64,000 bases of DNA from Cognatishimia sp. MH4019 (GCF_020177595.1 NZ_JAHTBL010000005.1:186001-250000); one strand, 5' to 3'; shown: positions 36,274 through 45,261, counted from the first letter of the stretch. Numbers and translations: made by a program. Notes: generated by a model not told the origin, from the letters alone.

Positions 36274-36978
36274 ATGACGCCCCATATTGCAGCCAAACCC
36301 GGTGATATCGCCGAAACCGTCCTGATGCCCGGCGACCCCCTGCGCGCCAAATGGGCGGCCGAGACGTTTCTCGACGACCCCGTCTGCGTCAACGAAGTGC
36401 GCGGCATGCTGGGTTTTACCGGCACATGGCGCGGAAATCGCGTGACGATCCATGGCTCGGGCATGGGCATGCCGTCGCTCTCGATCTACGCCAACGAACT
36501 GCTCAAAGATTACGGGGCCAAGACGCTCATCCGCATCGGCTCCACCGGGGCGATGCAGGAGCATGTGAAGCTGCGCGACGTCATCCTCGCAATGACCGCA
36601 ACGACGCTGAACACGCCGTCCTCAGGCATCTTCAAAGACCTGAACTTCGCCCCTTGCGCCGATTACGACCTGCTTTCTGCCGCAGCCGAGGCGGCCAAAG
36701 GCGAAGACTGCACGACCCATGTGGGCGGCATCTATTCGTCGGACGTATTCTACGACGAACGCCAGGATTTGAATGAACAGATGATGCGCCATGGCACGCT
36801 TGCCGTCGAAATGGAAGCGGCCGAGCTTTACATCCTCGCCGCGCGTTACAAAGCGCGCGCTCTGGCCGTGCTTACGGTGTCAGATCACCTCATCACAGGC
36901 GAAGCGCTGCCCTCTGAGGACCGGCAATCCAGCTTTGGCGATATGGTGGAAATCGCCCTTGAGGCTGCGTTCACCTAA
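36274..36978 (+). CDS. deoD: Purine-nucleoside phosphorylase (DeoD type)
   Basis: 234 residues of the hexameric PNP family, which phosphorolyses purine (deoxy)nucleosides for salvage. Motifs: [48 protein letters not shown] and the base-binding VEMEAAELY followed by LTVSDHL. ATG 36274 follows AAGGAG. It ends beside repeat copy C and converges with the DUF1989 gene. Confidence 0.94.
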   Translation: MTPHIAAKPGDIAETVLMPGDPLRAKWAAETFLDDPVCVNEVRGMLGFTGTWRGNRVTIHGSGMGMPSLSIYANELLKDYGAKTLIRIGSTGAMQEHVKLRDVILAMTATTLNTPSSGIFKDLNFAPCADYDLLSAAAEAAKGEDCTTHVGGIYSSDVFYDERQDLNEQMMRHGTLAVEMEAAELYILAARYKARALAVLTVSDHLITGEALPSEDRQSSFGDMVEIALEAAFT

Positions 36979-36990
36979 ACCGTCGGAAAT

Positions 36991-37071
36991 AGGTATTTTC
37001 GGACAAAAGAAGCCGGTAACCGCGCATTAACCTTAACGCGCGCGCCTGTCTTCTTTTGTCGATAAATACCT
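36991..37071. repeat. Dispersed palindromic repeat, copy C (most complete)
   Basis: The left arm AGGTATTTTCGG then ACAAAAGAAG (36991-37012) and the right arm CTTCTTTTGTCG then ATAAATACCT (37050-37071) are inverted copies with 3 mismatches in 22. The 37-base centre holds TTAACCTTAACG. It lies between the convergent 3' ends of deoD and the DUF1989 gene, its last base entering the latter's stop codon. It could form a long hairpin in either transcript. Confidence 0.7.
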
Positions 37072-37892
37072 CAAATCCCATGGGTGCGGTCATACCCGTT
37101 CGTCTGAGGAGCAGACCACCCGTCCGGAGCCCGCGCCAGATCATAGACCGTAATCTCCAACGGATAACACTTCGCCTCATCGCTAGAATGCGTGGCAGAG
37201 CAATCCCCGCCCGGACAGGCCGATAGAGCGCACAACAGATCAACCTCGGCAAAAAATTCGATGAAATCTCCGGGCTGCACCGGGCTGGCTTTCATGAAGT
37301 ATTGCTGCGTGTCCCGCGTGAACCCGGTGCACATGAAAACATTCAGCACATCATGGACATGACACTCGGCCTCGCTCAGCGAGAGGTTCAGGTGCTCTGC
37401 CACCGCGCGCGTCAGGTTGGAATGACAGCAGTGGTGATAATCCTGTCCGCTCAGCAGGTGGTGGGTATAGGGGTCACAGCGCGTTCCGATCACGTCATGT
37501 ATCCCGCCTCCGTCTGCATCGAACCGATACCAGTTCAACGTGTCTCGCGTGATTGTCACCATTGGGCGCAGCGTCGGAAAACTGCTCCACAATTGGTGCC
37601 CTTCGGTCACATGCGTGCCGTGCAGCGCCCGCGTTTTGCCGGAATAGAACCGCTCGCTCAGGTCATGGGCATTCCACAGGTTCAGATCCCCCACCTGCGG
37701 CCCGTCGATGGAGGTGATCCGAAACGCTTGACCCGCCTTGACCTCGAAACACGCCGCCTCGCGCGGCGGCGCGATATGTGTTGCAACGCAGGTCATGCCA
37801 TCACAGGCCGCACGCAGCGCAGGCAGGTCAGGACGCGGCAGAGTTTCGACCGGATAACAGATCACCGGGGGCACGGGCGCACGGCTTGGCAT
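37071..37892 (-). CDS. DUF1989 family protein (urea carboxylase-associated type)
   Basis: 273 residues beginning MPSRAPVPPVICYPVETLPR. The DUF1989 core is recognisable: GQAFRITSIDGPQVGDLNLW and GTRCDPYTHHLL, then the metal-ligand-rich HHCCHSNLTRAV. A Cys-rich insert (LCALSACPGGDCSATHSSDE) follows near the C terminus. The family includes proteins encoded beside urea carboxylase and aminomethyltransferase genes; no such neighbours are here, so function is unknown. ATG 37892 has CAGGAG ten bases upstream. Confidence 0.83.
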   Translation of the reverse strand: MPSRAPVPPVICYPVETLPRPDLPALRAACDGMTCVATHIAPPREAACFEVKAGQAFRITSIDGPQVGDLNLWNAHDLSERFYSGKTRALHGTHVTEGHQLWSSFPTLRPMVTITRDTLNWYRFDADGGGIHDVIGTRCDPYTHHLLSGQDYHHCCHSNLTRAVAEHLNLSLSEAECHVHDVLNVFMCTGFTRDTQQYFMKASPVQPGDFIEFFAEVDLLCALSACPGGDCSATHSSDEAKCYPLEITVYDLARAPDGWSAPQTNGYDRTHGI

Positions 37893-37966
37893 AAATATGG
37901 ATCTCCTGTGGAACCAAAGGAAATGGCATGTGTTGAGCAGCATCACATCTATAGGAGACTTACACT

Positions 37967-38221
37967 ATGAAACGCTTTTTCCAACTGACTGCGATTACTG
38001 CCTCTGCTGTTGCTCTGGCAGGCTGCGCTACTCAAGAGCGCGAAGTCGTTGTGACAGAGCCAACGCCGATTTACGCCAAGGACGGCACGATCATCGGCAC
38101 GACGCAGGTTGTGCGCGCAGAGACCGACGTTTCGCTCGGCGCCAATGAGATGGAAAACCCCGAAGCCATCATGGATACCGATCTGGATCGCGACACGCTG
38201 ATCGAAGGCGATGACATGTAA
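37967..38221 (+). CDS. Small lipoprotein of unknown function
   Basis: 84 residues with a lipoprotein signal peptide (QLTAITASAVALAGCATQE; lipidation on the Cys of LAGC). The mature part is acidic, with a motif YAKDGTIIGTTQVVRAE and an acidic C terminus. ATG 37967 has ATAGGAG about 10 bases upstream, and a strong terminator follows, so it is a monocistronic, probably well-expressed envelope protein. Confidence 0.8.
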   Translation: MKRFFQLTAITASAVALAGCATQEREVVVTEPTPIYAKDGTIIGTTQVVRAETDVSLGANEMENPEAIMDTDLDRDTLIEGDDM

Positions 38222-38243
38222 GCTCCGCCCATCGGACAAGTAA

Positions 38244-38277
38244 AAAGCCGCGCTCCATTTCGGGCGCGGCTTTTTTT
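38244..38277. terminator. Bidirectional terminator between the small lipoprotein and sdhB
   Basis: Stem AAAGCCGCGC (38244-38253) and GCGCGGCTTT (38264-38273), followed by a T run on the plus strand and preceded by an A run that gives T's on the minus strand. It serves the convergent lipoprotein gene and the end of the sdh operon. Confidence 0.92.
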
Positions 38278-38292
38278 CGGCGCTCGTGCAGC

Positions 38293-39072
38293 CTAGACCG
38301 TGCGCTCAACGATCATCTGCTTGATGTTGGCAATCGCCTCTGCCGGGTTCAGACCCTTCGGGCAGGTCTTGGCACAGTTCATGATCGTGTGGCACCGATA
38401 GAGCTTGAACGGGTCTTCCAGATCGTTCAACCGCTCACCCGTCGCCTCATCGCGTGAATCGATGATCCAGCGATACGCGTGCAGCAGGGCGGCCGGGCCA
38501 AGATACCGATCACCATTCCACCAATAAGACGGGCAAGAGGTCGAGCAGGACGCGCACATCACGCATTCATACAGACCGTCCAACTTCTTGCGGTCTTCAA
38601 TCGACTGCTTCCACTCTTTCGCAGGGCGGTTTGTTTTCGTCTCAAGCCACGGCATGATCGACGCGTGCTGGGCGTAGAAATGCGTCAGATCCGGGATCAG
38701 GTCCTTGACCACCGGCATATGGGGCAGCGGGTAGATTTTGATATCGCCCTTCACCTCATCCAGGCCATAGATACAGGCCAGCGTGTTGATCCCGTCGATA
38801 TTCATCGCGCAGGAGCCGCAAATCCCCTCGCGGCAGGACCGACGGAAGGTCAGCGTCGGATCGATCTCGTTCTTGATCTTGATCAGTGCGTCCAAAATCA
38901 TCGGCCCGCATGTGTCCATATCGACGAAATACGTGTCCAGCGACGGGTTCTTGCCGTCATCCGGGTTCCAGCGGTAAATCTGGACCTTGCGCAGATTGGT
39001 GGCCCCTTCGGGCTTGGGCCACGTCTTGCCAGAGGTCATCCGGCTGTTCTTTGGAAGTGTCAGTTGGACCAT
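38293..39072 (-). CDS. sdhB: Succinate dehydrogenase iron-sulfur subunit
   Basis: 259 residues carrying the three clusters of complex II: [2Fe-2S] ligands in [15 protein letters not shown] plus LAC, [4Fe-4S] in [12 protein letters not shown], and [3Fe-4S] in [17 protein letters not shown]. It passes electrons from SdhA to the quinone site. Last gene of the operon, after two small exported-protein genes that separate it from sdhA; ATG 39072 has AGGAGG upstream. Confidence 0.98.
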   Translation of the reverse strand: MVQLTLPKNSRMTSGKTWPKPEGATNLRKVQIYRWNPDDGKNPSLDTYFVDMDTCGPMILDALIKIKNEIDPTLTFRRSCREGICGSCAMNIDGINTLACIYGLDEVKGDIKIYPLPHMPVVKDLIPDLTHFYAQHASIMPWLETKTNRPAKEWKQSIEDRKKLDGLYECVMCASCSTSCPSYWWNGDRYLGPAALLHAYRWIIDSRDEATGERLNDLEDPFKLYRCHTIMNCAKTCPKGLNPAEAIANIKQMIVERTV

Positions 39073-39081
39073 GCTGTCCTC

Positions 39082-39405
39082 CTATCCGAATTGTCCCAAA
39101 ACGGCGCTTAGGCCATCGCGGGAAATACAGTTAATCGTGTCCGGGCGGCGGCTGATATCCAGAACCACCTGCACCGTGCTGTCGTCCGGCCCCGTCGCGG
39201 CAGCGCGAGCCAGTTGAAGAATTTCCGCACCAGAGGCGTTGTCGATCACGCAATCGGTGATCGCCTCGCCGCCCGGTCCGGGCAAGTATTGCGCGACGAT
39301 GGGCTTCACGACGCTACGTGCTGTTTCCCTCGCAACCGAGTCGCCAATGCCGGTATCGCACCCGACAAGGACCACAGAAGCGAAAACCGCAGCGGCAATC
39401 CGCAT
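39082..39405 (-). CDS. Hypothetical lipoprotein encoded inside the sdh operon
   Basis: 107 residues with a lipoprotein signal (RIAAAVFASVVLVGCDTGIG). The mature part includes VVKPIVAQYLPGPGGEAITD and a possible disulfide pair (DCVID and INCISR). Family not recognised. ATG 39405 begins one base after the stop of the preceding gene, and the stop lies nine bases before the sdhB start, so it is co-translated with the operon. Confidence 0.7.
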   Translation of the reverse strand: MRIAAAVFASVVLVGCDTGIGDSVARETARSVVKPIVAQYLPGPGGEAITDCVIDNASGAEILQLARAAATGPDDSTVQVVLDISRRPDTINCISRDGLSAVLGQFG

Positions 39406-39406
39406 T

Positions 39407-39970
39407 CTAGCCACCTTGACCGGGGCAAAGCGTCGTTCCGCCTTGCATAACGCCAGCACCGGGCCGGCAATTAGCTGTGTGAACGGATGATCCGAAACCA
39501 CCTGACGTTGCTCCCGCACCATAGGCACCTGATCGGATGCATCGCTGAAAATTCGCTGTAACCGCGCTGGCATGGATGCCAGCTCCAATTCCGCCCGCAA
39601 AGATTGAGGTCCCGACGCTTCGCGCAAATGCCTCAACCGACCCTCGGTTCAGCAGTCTTTCACAGTGGCTCATAGTGCTGCGACGCACTGGGGTGCCCGC
39701 ACACACGGCAGGTGCGGTCGGTACGGCTGCAAACTGAACTTGGTACTTGTCCAAAAGGCAATCATTGACCGCTGCGGCAGATCCTTGTGTCGCCCCACTG
39801 GCGGGCGCGACCACTGGCAGAGACCCGCCACCGACAATCGAATACGATCCGGGCGCGCGGGTTTCGCGGATGCAATCGCTCACTGCGCCATTGACGGAAT
39901 TTGCCGAAGCGACAGAGGTGAAACCGCATCTTGCAGCAACAAAGCCAATCAAAAGTACCGATCTTTGCAT
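39407..39970 (-). CDS. Hypothetical exported protein encoded inside the sdh operon
   Basis: 187 residues from an ATG that directly follows the sdhA stop. The N terminus is hydrophobic (RSVLLIGFVAARCGFTSVAS), possibly a lipoprotein signal. The rest is Cys- and Gly-rich with spaced cysteines (VSDCIRE, NDCLLDK, AVCAGTP, HCERLL, FQRCIRS, TANCRP, TLCPG), suggesting an oxidised periplasmic protein. Not recognised. A frameshifted or truncated relative of a larger secreted protein cannot be excluded. Confidence 0.62.
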   Translation of the reverse strand: MQRSVLLIGFVAARCGFTSVASANSVNGAVSDCIRETRAPGSYSIVGGGSLPVVAPASGATQGSAAAVNDCLLDKYQVQFAAVPTAPAVCAGTPVRRSTMSHCERLLNRGSVEAFARSVGTSIFAGGIGAGIHASAVTANFQRCIRSGAYGAGATSGGFGSSVHTANCRPGAGVMQGGTTLCPGQGG

Positions 39971-41776
39971 TTAATAAACCCTTGCTTTTGGTGCGATCTT
40001 CTTCAAATCAATACCGCCTTCATTATGGCTTGTCAGCGGGTTCAGATGCACGCCGCGGAAACCCAGCGAGGCCTTGTTGCCCTTGAACCAGATCAGCGAG
40101 TGCTTGCGCCAGTTCTCGTCGTCGCGGTCGGGATAATCCTCGTGGGCATGCGCCCCGCGGCTTTCCTTGCGCGCCTCGGCGGCGGTGATCGTGGCCAGCG
40201 CGTTGGGCATCAGGTTGGTCAGCTCCAGCGTCTCCATCAGATCAGAGTTCCAGACCATCGACGTGTCGGTGACCTGCAAATCCTCCAGCTTACCACCCAC
40301 GGCATCCATCTTCTCGCAGCCCTCGGCCAGCGTCTTGTCGGTGCGGAAGACGGCAGCATCGGCCTGCATGGTCTTCTGCATTTCCAGACGCAGCTCGGCG
40401 GTCGGCACATGACCCTTGGCGTAGCGCAACCCATCAAAGCGGCTCAACGCGGCCTCAACCGAGCGGTTGTTCGGGGTCGGCACAGCCGTCTCCGGATCAA
40501 CGATCTTACCCGCGCGGATCGCGGCGGCACGTCCAAAGACCACAAGGTCAATCAGCGAGTTCGAGCCTAGGCGGTTCGCCCCATGCACAGAGGCACAGCC
40601 CGCCTCACCCACGGCCATCAGGCCGGGGGCCACACGGTCGGGATCATCCTTGGTGGGGCTCAGAACCTCGCCCCAGTAATTCGTCGGGATACCGCCCATG
40701 TTGTAATGCACAGTCGGCAGCACTGGGATCGGCTCTTTCGTCAGATCGACACCCGCAAAGATGCGCGCGCTTTCCGAGATGCCGGGCAAACGCTCGGCCA
40801 GGGTATCAGGCGGCAGGTGGTTGAGATGCAGATGGATGTGATCGCCGTCGGCCCCAACCCCGCGCCCTTCGCGGATTTCCATTGTCATGCAGCGGCTGAC
40901 CACATCGCGCGAGGCGAGGTCTTTATAGGTCGGCGCATACCGCTCCATAAAGCGTTCGCCTTCGGAGTTGGTCAGATAGCCCCCCTCCCCGCGCGCGCCT
41001 TCGGTAATCAGACAGCCCGCGCCGTAAATCCCGGTCGGGTGGAACTGCACGAACTCCATATCCTGAAGCGGCATGCCCTGACGGGCAATCATGCCACCGC
41101 CATCGCCGGTGCAGGTATGGGCCGAGGTCGCGCTGAAATAGGCGCGGCCATAACCGCCAGTGGCCAGAACGACCATTTTGGCAGCAAACAGATGCAACGT
41201 GCCGTCATCCAGCTTCCACGCCAGAACGCCCTGACATTCGCCGTCTTCCGACATGATCAGATCAATCGCGAAATACTCGATATAGAACTCCGCATTGTTC
41301 TTCAGCGATTGGCCATAAAGCGTGTGCAGAATCGCGTGACCGGTCCGGTCGGCGGCGGCACAGGTGCGCTGCACGGGGGGGCCTTCACCATATTCGGTCG
41401 TGTGACCACCGAACGGGCGCTGATAAATCTTGCCCGCTTCCGTCCGCGAGAACGGAACGCCGTAATGCTCAAGCTCATAGACCGCTTTGGGCGCCTCACG
41501 CGCCAGATATTCCATCGCGTCCGTGTCACCTAACCAGTCAGACCCTTTGACGGTGTCATACATATGCCACTGCCAGCTGTCGGGGCCCATATTGCCCAGC
41601 GATGCAGCAATACCACCCTGCGCGGCAACCGTGTGCGAGCGCGTGGGGAACACCTTGGTCACACAGGCCGTGCGCAGGCCCTGTTCCGCCATGCCAAGCG
41701 TCGCGCGGAGGCCAGCGCCGCCAGCGCCGACAACCACAACATCATATTCATGTGTTTCATAATCGTATGCAGCCAT
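39971..41776 (-). CDS. sdhA: Succinate dehydrogenase flavoprotein subunit
   Basis: 601 residues; oxidises succinate to fumarate with covalent FAD. FAD-binding [20 protein letters not shown], the flavinylation region [20 protein letters not shown] (His), catalytic [20 protein letters not shown] with the active-site Arg, and [20 protein letters not shown]. Full length. It lies between sdhD and the two exported-protein genes. Confidence 0.98.
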   Translation of the reverse strand: MAAYDYETHEYDVVVVGAGGAGLRATLGMAEQGLRTACVTKVFPTRSHTVAAQGGIAASLGNMGPDSWQWHMYDTVKGSDWLGDTDAMEYLAREAPKAVYELEHYGVPFSRTEAGKIYQRPFGGHTTEYGEGPPVQRTCAAADRTGHAILHTLYGQSLKNNAEFYIEYFAIDLIMSEDGECQGVLAWKLDDGTLHLFAAKMVVLATGGYGRAYFSATSAHTCTGDGGGMIARQGMPLQDMEFVQFHPTGIYGAGCLITEGARGEGGYLTNSEGERFMERYAPTYKDLASRDVVSRCMTMEIREGRGVGADGDHIHLHLNHLPPDTLAERLPGISESARIFAGVDLTKEPIPVLPTVHYNMGGIPTNYWGEVLSPTKDDPDRVAPGLMAVGEAGCASVHGANRLGSNSLIDLVVFGRAAAIRAGKIVDPETAVPTPNNRSVEAALSRFDGLRYAKGHVPTAELRLEMQKTMQADAAVFRTDKTLAEGCEKMDAVGGKLEDLQVTDTSMVWNSDLMETLELTNLMPNALATITAAEARKESRGAHAHEDYPDRDDENWRKHSLIWFKGNKASLGFRGVHLNPLTSHNEGGIDLKKIAPKARVY

Positions 41777-41794
41777 TTTACGGTGCTCCGTGCG

Positions 41795-42166
41795 TTAAAG
41801 CGCCATGCGGGCGATGGCAAAAAGGCCAGTCGCAGCCGCGGCGTAAGAAAGACAGGTGGTCGCGATCAGGGTGATCTTGCGGGCCGTTCCGTGAACGTAG
41901 TCCTCGATCAAGGCCTGCACACCGTTTTTGAAATGCAGAAATGTCGCAACAATCATCAGGGCCGCGATAATCGCCGGGAACGGCTGCGCGAAATAAGCCA
42001 GCACCTCGGCATGGGGTTTGCCCAGCATCGGCGCGAAAGTGAACAGAAAGAAGGGCGTCAAAACGGCCAACCCGGCAGAGCTGACCATCATCCACCAATG
42101 GTGATGCGTCCCTTCCTTGGCCGAGCCCATACCCTCGGCGCGTTTTCGGTCGGTCATGTAGGCCAT
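41795..42166 (-). CDS. sdhD: Succinate dehydrogenase membrane anchor subunit
   Basis: 123 residues with three hydrophobic helices (VSSAGLAVLTPFFLFTFAPM, FPAIIAALMIVATFLHFKNG, LIATTCLSYAAAATGLFAIA). The His in FLHFKNGVQALIEDYVHG is at the usual haem/quinone position. ATG 42166 has GGAGGG upstream and shares one base with the sdhC stop. Confidence 0.92.
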   Translation of the reverse strand: MAYMTDRKRAEGMGSAKEGTHHHWWMMVSSAGLAVLTPFFLFTFAPMLGKPHAEVLAYFAQPFPAIIAALMIVATFLHFKNGVQALIEDYVHGTARKITLIATTCLSYAAAATGLFAIARMAL

Positions 42167-42561
42167 TACGACATCCCTCCGATAATCAGCAGGCACAGGA
42201 CGGTCAGCACGACCGATCCAATTACACAGGCCCAGCCCAGCTTTTCAGCCCAGCCGATCTCCATGCTACCGCCATTGTCCCAGTAAAGATGCCGCAGACC
42301 AGCCAGCAGATGATAGCACAGCCCCCAAAGCGACAGCACCAGCACCAATTTGCCAAAGACCGAGGTCAACACCCCGTCAGCCACAGCGAAGTAAGAAGGC
42401 GATGTCGCGGCAGCAAGCAACCACCACACCACCAGCAGTGCACTGATAAGCAGCGCGTTTCCGGTGATCCGCGTCAGGATGGAGCTGATGGATGTGATCT
42501 GCGGTCGGTAGATCGACAGATGCGGTGAGAGAGGGCGATTGCCCCTGTTCACGTCTGGCAT
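42166..42561 (-). CDS. sdhC: Succinate dehydrogenase cytochrome b556 subunit
   Basis: 131 residues, three membrane helices. RPLSPHLSIYRPQITSISSI is the family N-terminal signature, and the haem-ligand His is in LWGLCYHLLAGLRHLYWD. First gene of the sdh operon. Its leader (about 130 bases from the operator) includes a pair of TGTGATCACA-type palindromes at 42691-42725. Confidence 0.94.
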   Translation of the reverse strand: MPDVNRGNRPLSPHLSIYRPQITSISSILTRITGNALLISALLVVWWLLAAATSPSYFAVADGVLTSVFGKLVLVLSLWGLCYHLLAGLRHLYWDNGGSMEIGWAEKLGWACVIGSVVLTVLCLLIIGGMS

Positions 42562-42947
42562 ATTTATTCCCTTCGGCTGTGCGCTCGCGCGCTGGCTCTG
42601 GCGTAAGTGATAGTGATTTTACGCTCTGAGTCACGCCTTCAGACCTTGATTTGGCGCGGTTATTTGGCGCAACCCGGCAGAAAATTCTAATTTGTGATCA
42701 CGCGGTCGATAGCCGTGATCACAAAATTTCCTGTATGATGCGGCAAGCAGCGCTTTGCCGAACCGACCGCCCGACTCAGCGGGATTTAGCTCAATTCAAA
42801 CTAAACGGTTTATTTTTTCGCGCGGCGTCTTGATCTCTTCGAAAGGTTCCCCCACTTGTGAACTTATCGGTTCACTTTTTCGTGCTCCGGTTGAAGTCTC
42901 CAGTCGGGCCTTTGAGTGCCCATAACGCTAAGTGAAAGGAAATAAAG
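42562..42947. other. 386-base divergent regulatory region between sdhC and a small exported-protein gene
   Basis: No gene is seen here. It contains a double operator at 42691-42725, a TAGAAT hexamer on the minus strand (42684-42689) that could be the sdh -10, and a short inverted repeat GTGAAC, six bases, GTTCAC (42858-42875) followed by five T's upstream of the plus-strand gene. The latter could be an operator or a weak attenuator. Confidence 0.6.
42691..42725. promoter_or_regulatory. Double operator of the sdh operon, GntR-type palindromes
   Basis: TTTGTGATCACG (42691-42702), 11 bases, CGTGATCACAAA (42714-42725): a perfect inverted repeat whose halves are themselves near-perfect TGTGATCACA palindromes with centres 21 bp apart, two helical turns. 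It lies upstream of, and close to, a TAGAAT -10-like hexamer for sdhC. The same arrangement precedes sucC, and one copy precedes the GntR gene at 61139-61786. Confidence 0.82.
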
Positions 42948-43265
42948 ATGAATTCCTATTTTATCCCGGCCGCCCTTACTGCTTTTCTTGTCACTGCCAC
43001 GGCTCTTTCTGCGGGCCCAGCCGACGATTTCGGCAAGGCCATCGCAGCCTCCACCCCCAGCGCTCCGCAGACGCTTCAGATCGCAGCGGAAAAGCTGTCC
43101 GGCGACGGAGTTGACGAACAGATCACGATTTCACGCGATGTGATCTCCACTCAGAATGTCGGCATCAGCCAAGGCCACGCGCGCTTGGCTGCTGAAATGG
43201 GCGTTGATCCGGCAGACTACACCAATGCCGAACTCGCCAAGATGTTCATCGGTGAATACGACTGA
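42948..43265 (+). CDS. Small exported protein of unknown function
   Basis: 105 residues with a Sec signal peptide (FIPAALTAFLVTATALSAGP). The mature part has helices such as QTLQIAAEKLSGDGVDEQIT and ends in DYTNAELAKMFIGEYD. Family not recognised. ATG 42948 has AAAGGAAA upstream. It is divergent from sdhC and could share its control region. Confidence 0.72.
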   Translation: MNSYFIPAALTAFLVTATALSAGPADDFGKAIAASTPSAPQTLQIAAEKLSGDGVDEQITISRDVISTQNVGISQGHARLAAEMGVDPADYTNAELAKMFIGEYD

Positions 43266-43321
43266 TCCAAAGGGTCCCCTAGGGATCGGCGCTTCGGCGT
43301 CGGTCCCGCCTTACGCGTCCC

Positions 43322-44032
43322 TTACTCAGGCGCGAGCGTTCGCAGGAACGGTTCAAACTCTGTGCACATCGTGATCGACTGTTCGCTCAGATCATAAAAC
43401 GCATTCGGTTCATCACACGGCTCGACCCGCACGGTCAGCGTCTGGGGCAGTTGAAACTCCGCATTCAACTCACGAACCTCATCCTCCATCAGGATATGGG
43501 TCAGGCTGTCCCCTTCAGAGACGTATTTAATCGTGTCGCCGCCCCCGCTCTTTGCCATCTCGTCCAGCACCGGCCCCCAGCTGTCATTGGCCAGCGCGAA
43601 TTCGTCCTCGCACAGTTCCGCGCGTTCTTCCGGCAAGCCCAGATCAACGGCCAGATCGTCCCGTTCGTCCGGGTTGGCCCCGTAGAACAGGCAGACAAGG
43701 TTGTAATACCGCTGCTCATCCGGGCCATGCACACCCCAATAAGCAATTTCTTCATCGCCTCGCTCGGCCACTTCACCCAAAAACCCGAAAGCCGCATCAT
43801 AGGCGATCGCTTGCGCGGTCTCTTCATCATAGAACGCATCAATCAGCAGAACCGATAGCACGTCCGCGGCGTCTTCTTCTTGCCCGAAGACGGGCAATTG
43901 CATGATGTCGATCAGCGCATGACCCAGCTCATGGTAAAAAATGCTCAGCAGGTTGGATTCAACAAACAGCTCCGTATCCTCCGCCATCACTGGCGACGCC
44001 ATCAATGCCAAAGCTGCTGCGAGATGTTTCAT
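43322..44032 (-). CDS. DUF4344 family putative metallopeptidase
   Basis: 236 residues with a signal peptide (HLAAALALMASPVMAEDTE) and a zincin HExxH motif in LLSIFYHELGHALIDIMQLP, then acidic EEDAADVLS supplying the probable third ligand. Consistent with an extracytoplasmic DUF4344 metallopeptidase; target unknown. The start overlaps the mch stop (ATGA), so it is the last gene of the malyl-CoA/mesaconyl-CoA operon, an unexplained association. Confidence 0.85.
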   Translation of the reverse strand: MKHLAAALALMASPVMAEDTELFVESNLLSIFYHELGHALIDIMQLPVFGQEEDAADVLSVLLIDAFYDEETAQAIAYDAAFGFLGEVAERGDEEIAYWGVHGPDEQRYYNLVCLFYGANPDERDDLAVDLGLPEERAELCEDEFALANDSWGPVLDEMAKSGGGDTIKYVSEGDSLTHILMEDEVRELNAEFQLPQTLTVRVEPCDEPNAFYDLSEQSITMCTEFEPFLRTLAPE

Positions 44033-45057
44033 AGCGGCATCAAGGTCCAGTAATCGAGGTCCAGCAAGACCTCGGGCAGGTATTTGCCATCCTCACCGCG
44101 TAGCTTGAACGCGTCGCCTTTTGTGGCCACGAGCCGCAAGCGCACGGCCCCCACACCCGGCGCCGATGTCTCGGCCTTGTCCAGCACTTCCGACCACGCC
44201 CGCACCGTGTCGCCCGACAAGCACGGGTTCGCATGCGCGCCTGCGTTGATCGCCACGATCATCTGCGCATTGGCCAAACCGTTGAACGACAGCGCCCGCG
44301 CCAATGAGATTACGTGCCCGCCATAGATCAGCCGCGTCCCGTCAGGTCGCGCGGTCGCATCGAAATGCACCTTTGCCGTGTTCTGCCACAGCCGCGTGGC
44401 CATCATATGCTCGGCTTCCTCAATCGTGACACCGTCCACATGGTCGATCTGCTCGCCGATCTCATAATCGCCCCAGCGGTGTTCTTCCCCCGCCTGCGTG
44501 AAATCATAGCTTGAGAAGTCCAAGCCATCCGGGATCGGCAAATCCTCTGCCGCAACCACTTTGCTCAGCTCTGGCACAACCGTATCGGGCGCATCAGCAT
44601 CGACATCCCGCTTGCGCACCATCACCCAGCGCACAAACTCCATCACCGTCTCACCGCGCTGGTTCGTTCCACGCGTGCGCACGTAAACAACCCCGGTTTT
44701 CCCGTTGGAGTTCTGCTTGACCCCGATCACCTCAGACGACGACCGCAAAGTGTCCCCGGCATAGACGGGTTGCAAAAACCGCCCCTCAGCATAGCCCAGA
44801 TTGGCCACCGCATTCAGCGAAATGTCCGGCACCGATTTGCCAAACACCACATGAAACCCGGCCAGATCGTCCAGCGGGGACATCGGCAGACCGCACCCAC
44901 GCGCAAACTCGTCCGACGAATACAAAGCCCCTCGCGCCGGATAAAGCGCATGATACAAAGCGCGCTCGCCGCCAGATACCGTCCGCGGCACCGCGTGCTC
45001 GATCACCTGACCGGGCGCGTAATCCTCGAAAAAGCGCCCCGCATTCGTCTTCACCAT
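44029..45057 (-). CDS. mch: Mesaconyl-CoA hydratase (MaoC family)
   Basis: 342 residues with two MaoC-like hot-dog regions. Strings such as GRFFEDYAPGQVIEHAVPRT, SPLDDLAGFHVVFGKSVPDI and LQPVYAGDTLRSSSEVI fit the mesaconyl-C1-CoA hydratase branch, which converts mesaconyl-CoA to beta-methylmalyl-CoA in the ethylmalonyl-CoA pathway. It follows DUF1737 directly and is in the same operon as a malyl-CoA lyase-type gene, the next pathway step. Confidence 0.9.
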   Translation of the reverse strand: MVKTNAGRFFEDYAPGQVIEHAVPRTVSGGERALYHALYPARGALYSSDEFARGCGLPMSPLDDLAGFHVVFGKSVPDISLNAVANLGYAEGRFLQPVYAGDTLRSSSEVIGVKQNSNGKTGVVYVRTRGTNQRGETVMEFVRWVMVRKRDVDADAPDTVVPELSKVVAAEDLPIPDGLDFSSYDFTQAGEEHRWGDYEIGEQIDHVDGVTIEEAEHMMATRLWQNTAKVHFDATARPDGTRLIYGGHVISLARALSFNGLANAQMIVAINAGAHANPCLSGDTVRAWSEVLDKAETSAPGVGAVRLRLVATKGDAFKLRGEDGKYLPEVLLDLDYWTLMPL

Positions 45058-45261
45058 TTACTGGTCCCCTAATTTCATATCCGGGCTGTAATCGCCCTCG
45101 ATCTCTTTCGTCACCGCCTGCCCGCAGCGCATCACACCGTTGGCCTCGTCAAACGCATAGGTCGGGTTGCCGTAAAGCTCCCAACCTTTGGCCAAAGCCG
45201 CACTGACCTTGTGACAAAAGGCAGACGTGTCATCCGCGCTCAGAAAGCGGTAAATCTTCAT
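45058..45261 (-). CDS. DUF1737 small protein
   Basis: 67 residues: MKIYRFLSADDTSAFCHKVS, ALAKGWELYGNPTYAF and MRCGQAVTKEI. This pattern (a short domain with LxxGWxLxG) is DUF1737, found alone or fused to larger proteins, function unknown. Its ATG overlaps the nnrU stop and its stop is immediately before the mch start. Confidence 0.8.
   Translation of the reverse strand: MKIYRFLSADDTSAFCHKVSAALAKGWELYGNPTYAFDEANGVMRCGQAVTKEIEGDYSPDMKLGDQ

Noticed and set aside
35293-36564. 423-codon minus-strand open frame opposite ecm and deoD
   Set aside because: Antisense shadow of two recognised enzymes; Gly/His/Asp-rich translation typical of reversed GC-rich coding sequence.
37949-38239. Minus-strand 96-codon open frame opposite the small lipoprotein gene
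   Set aside because: The plus-strand frame has a lipobox, a ribosome site and a terminator; the minus frame has none.
42681-42691. Irr-type box near the sdh promoter (AGAAAATTCTAA)
   Set aside because: The arms are separated by two bases rather than three and the outer positions do not match, so it is not an ICE.
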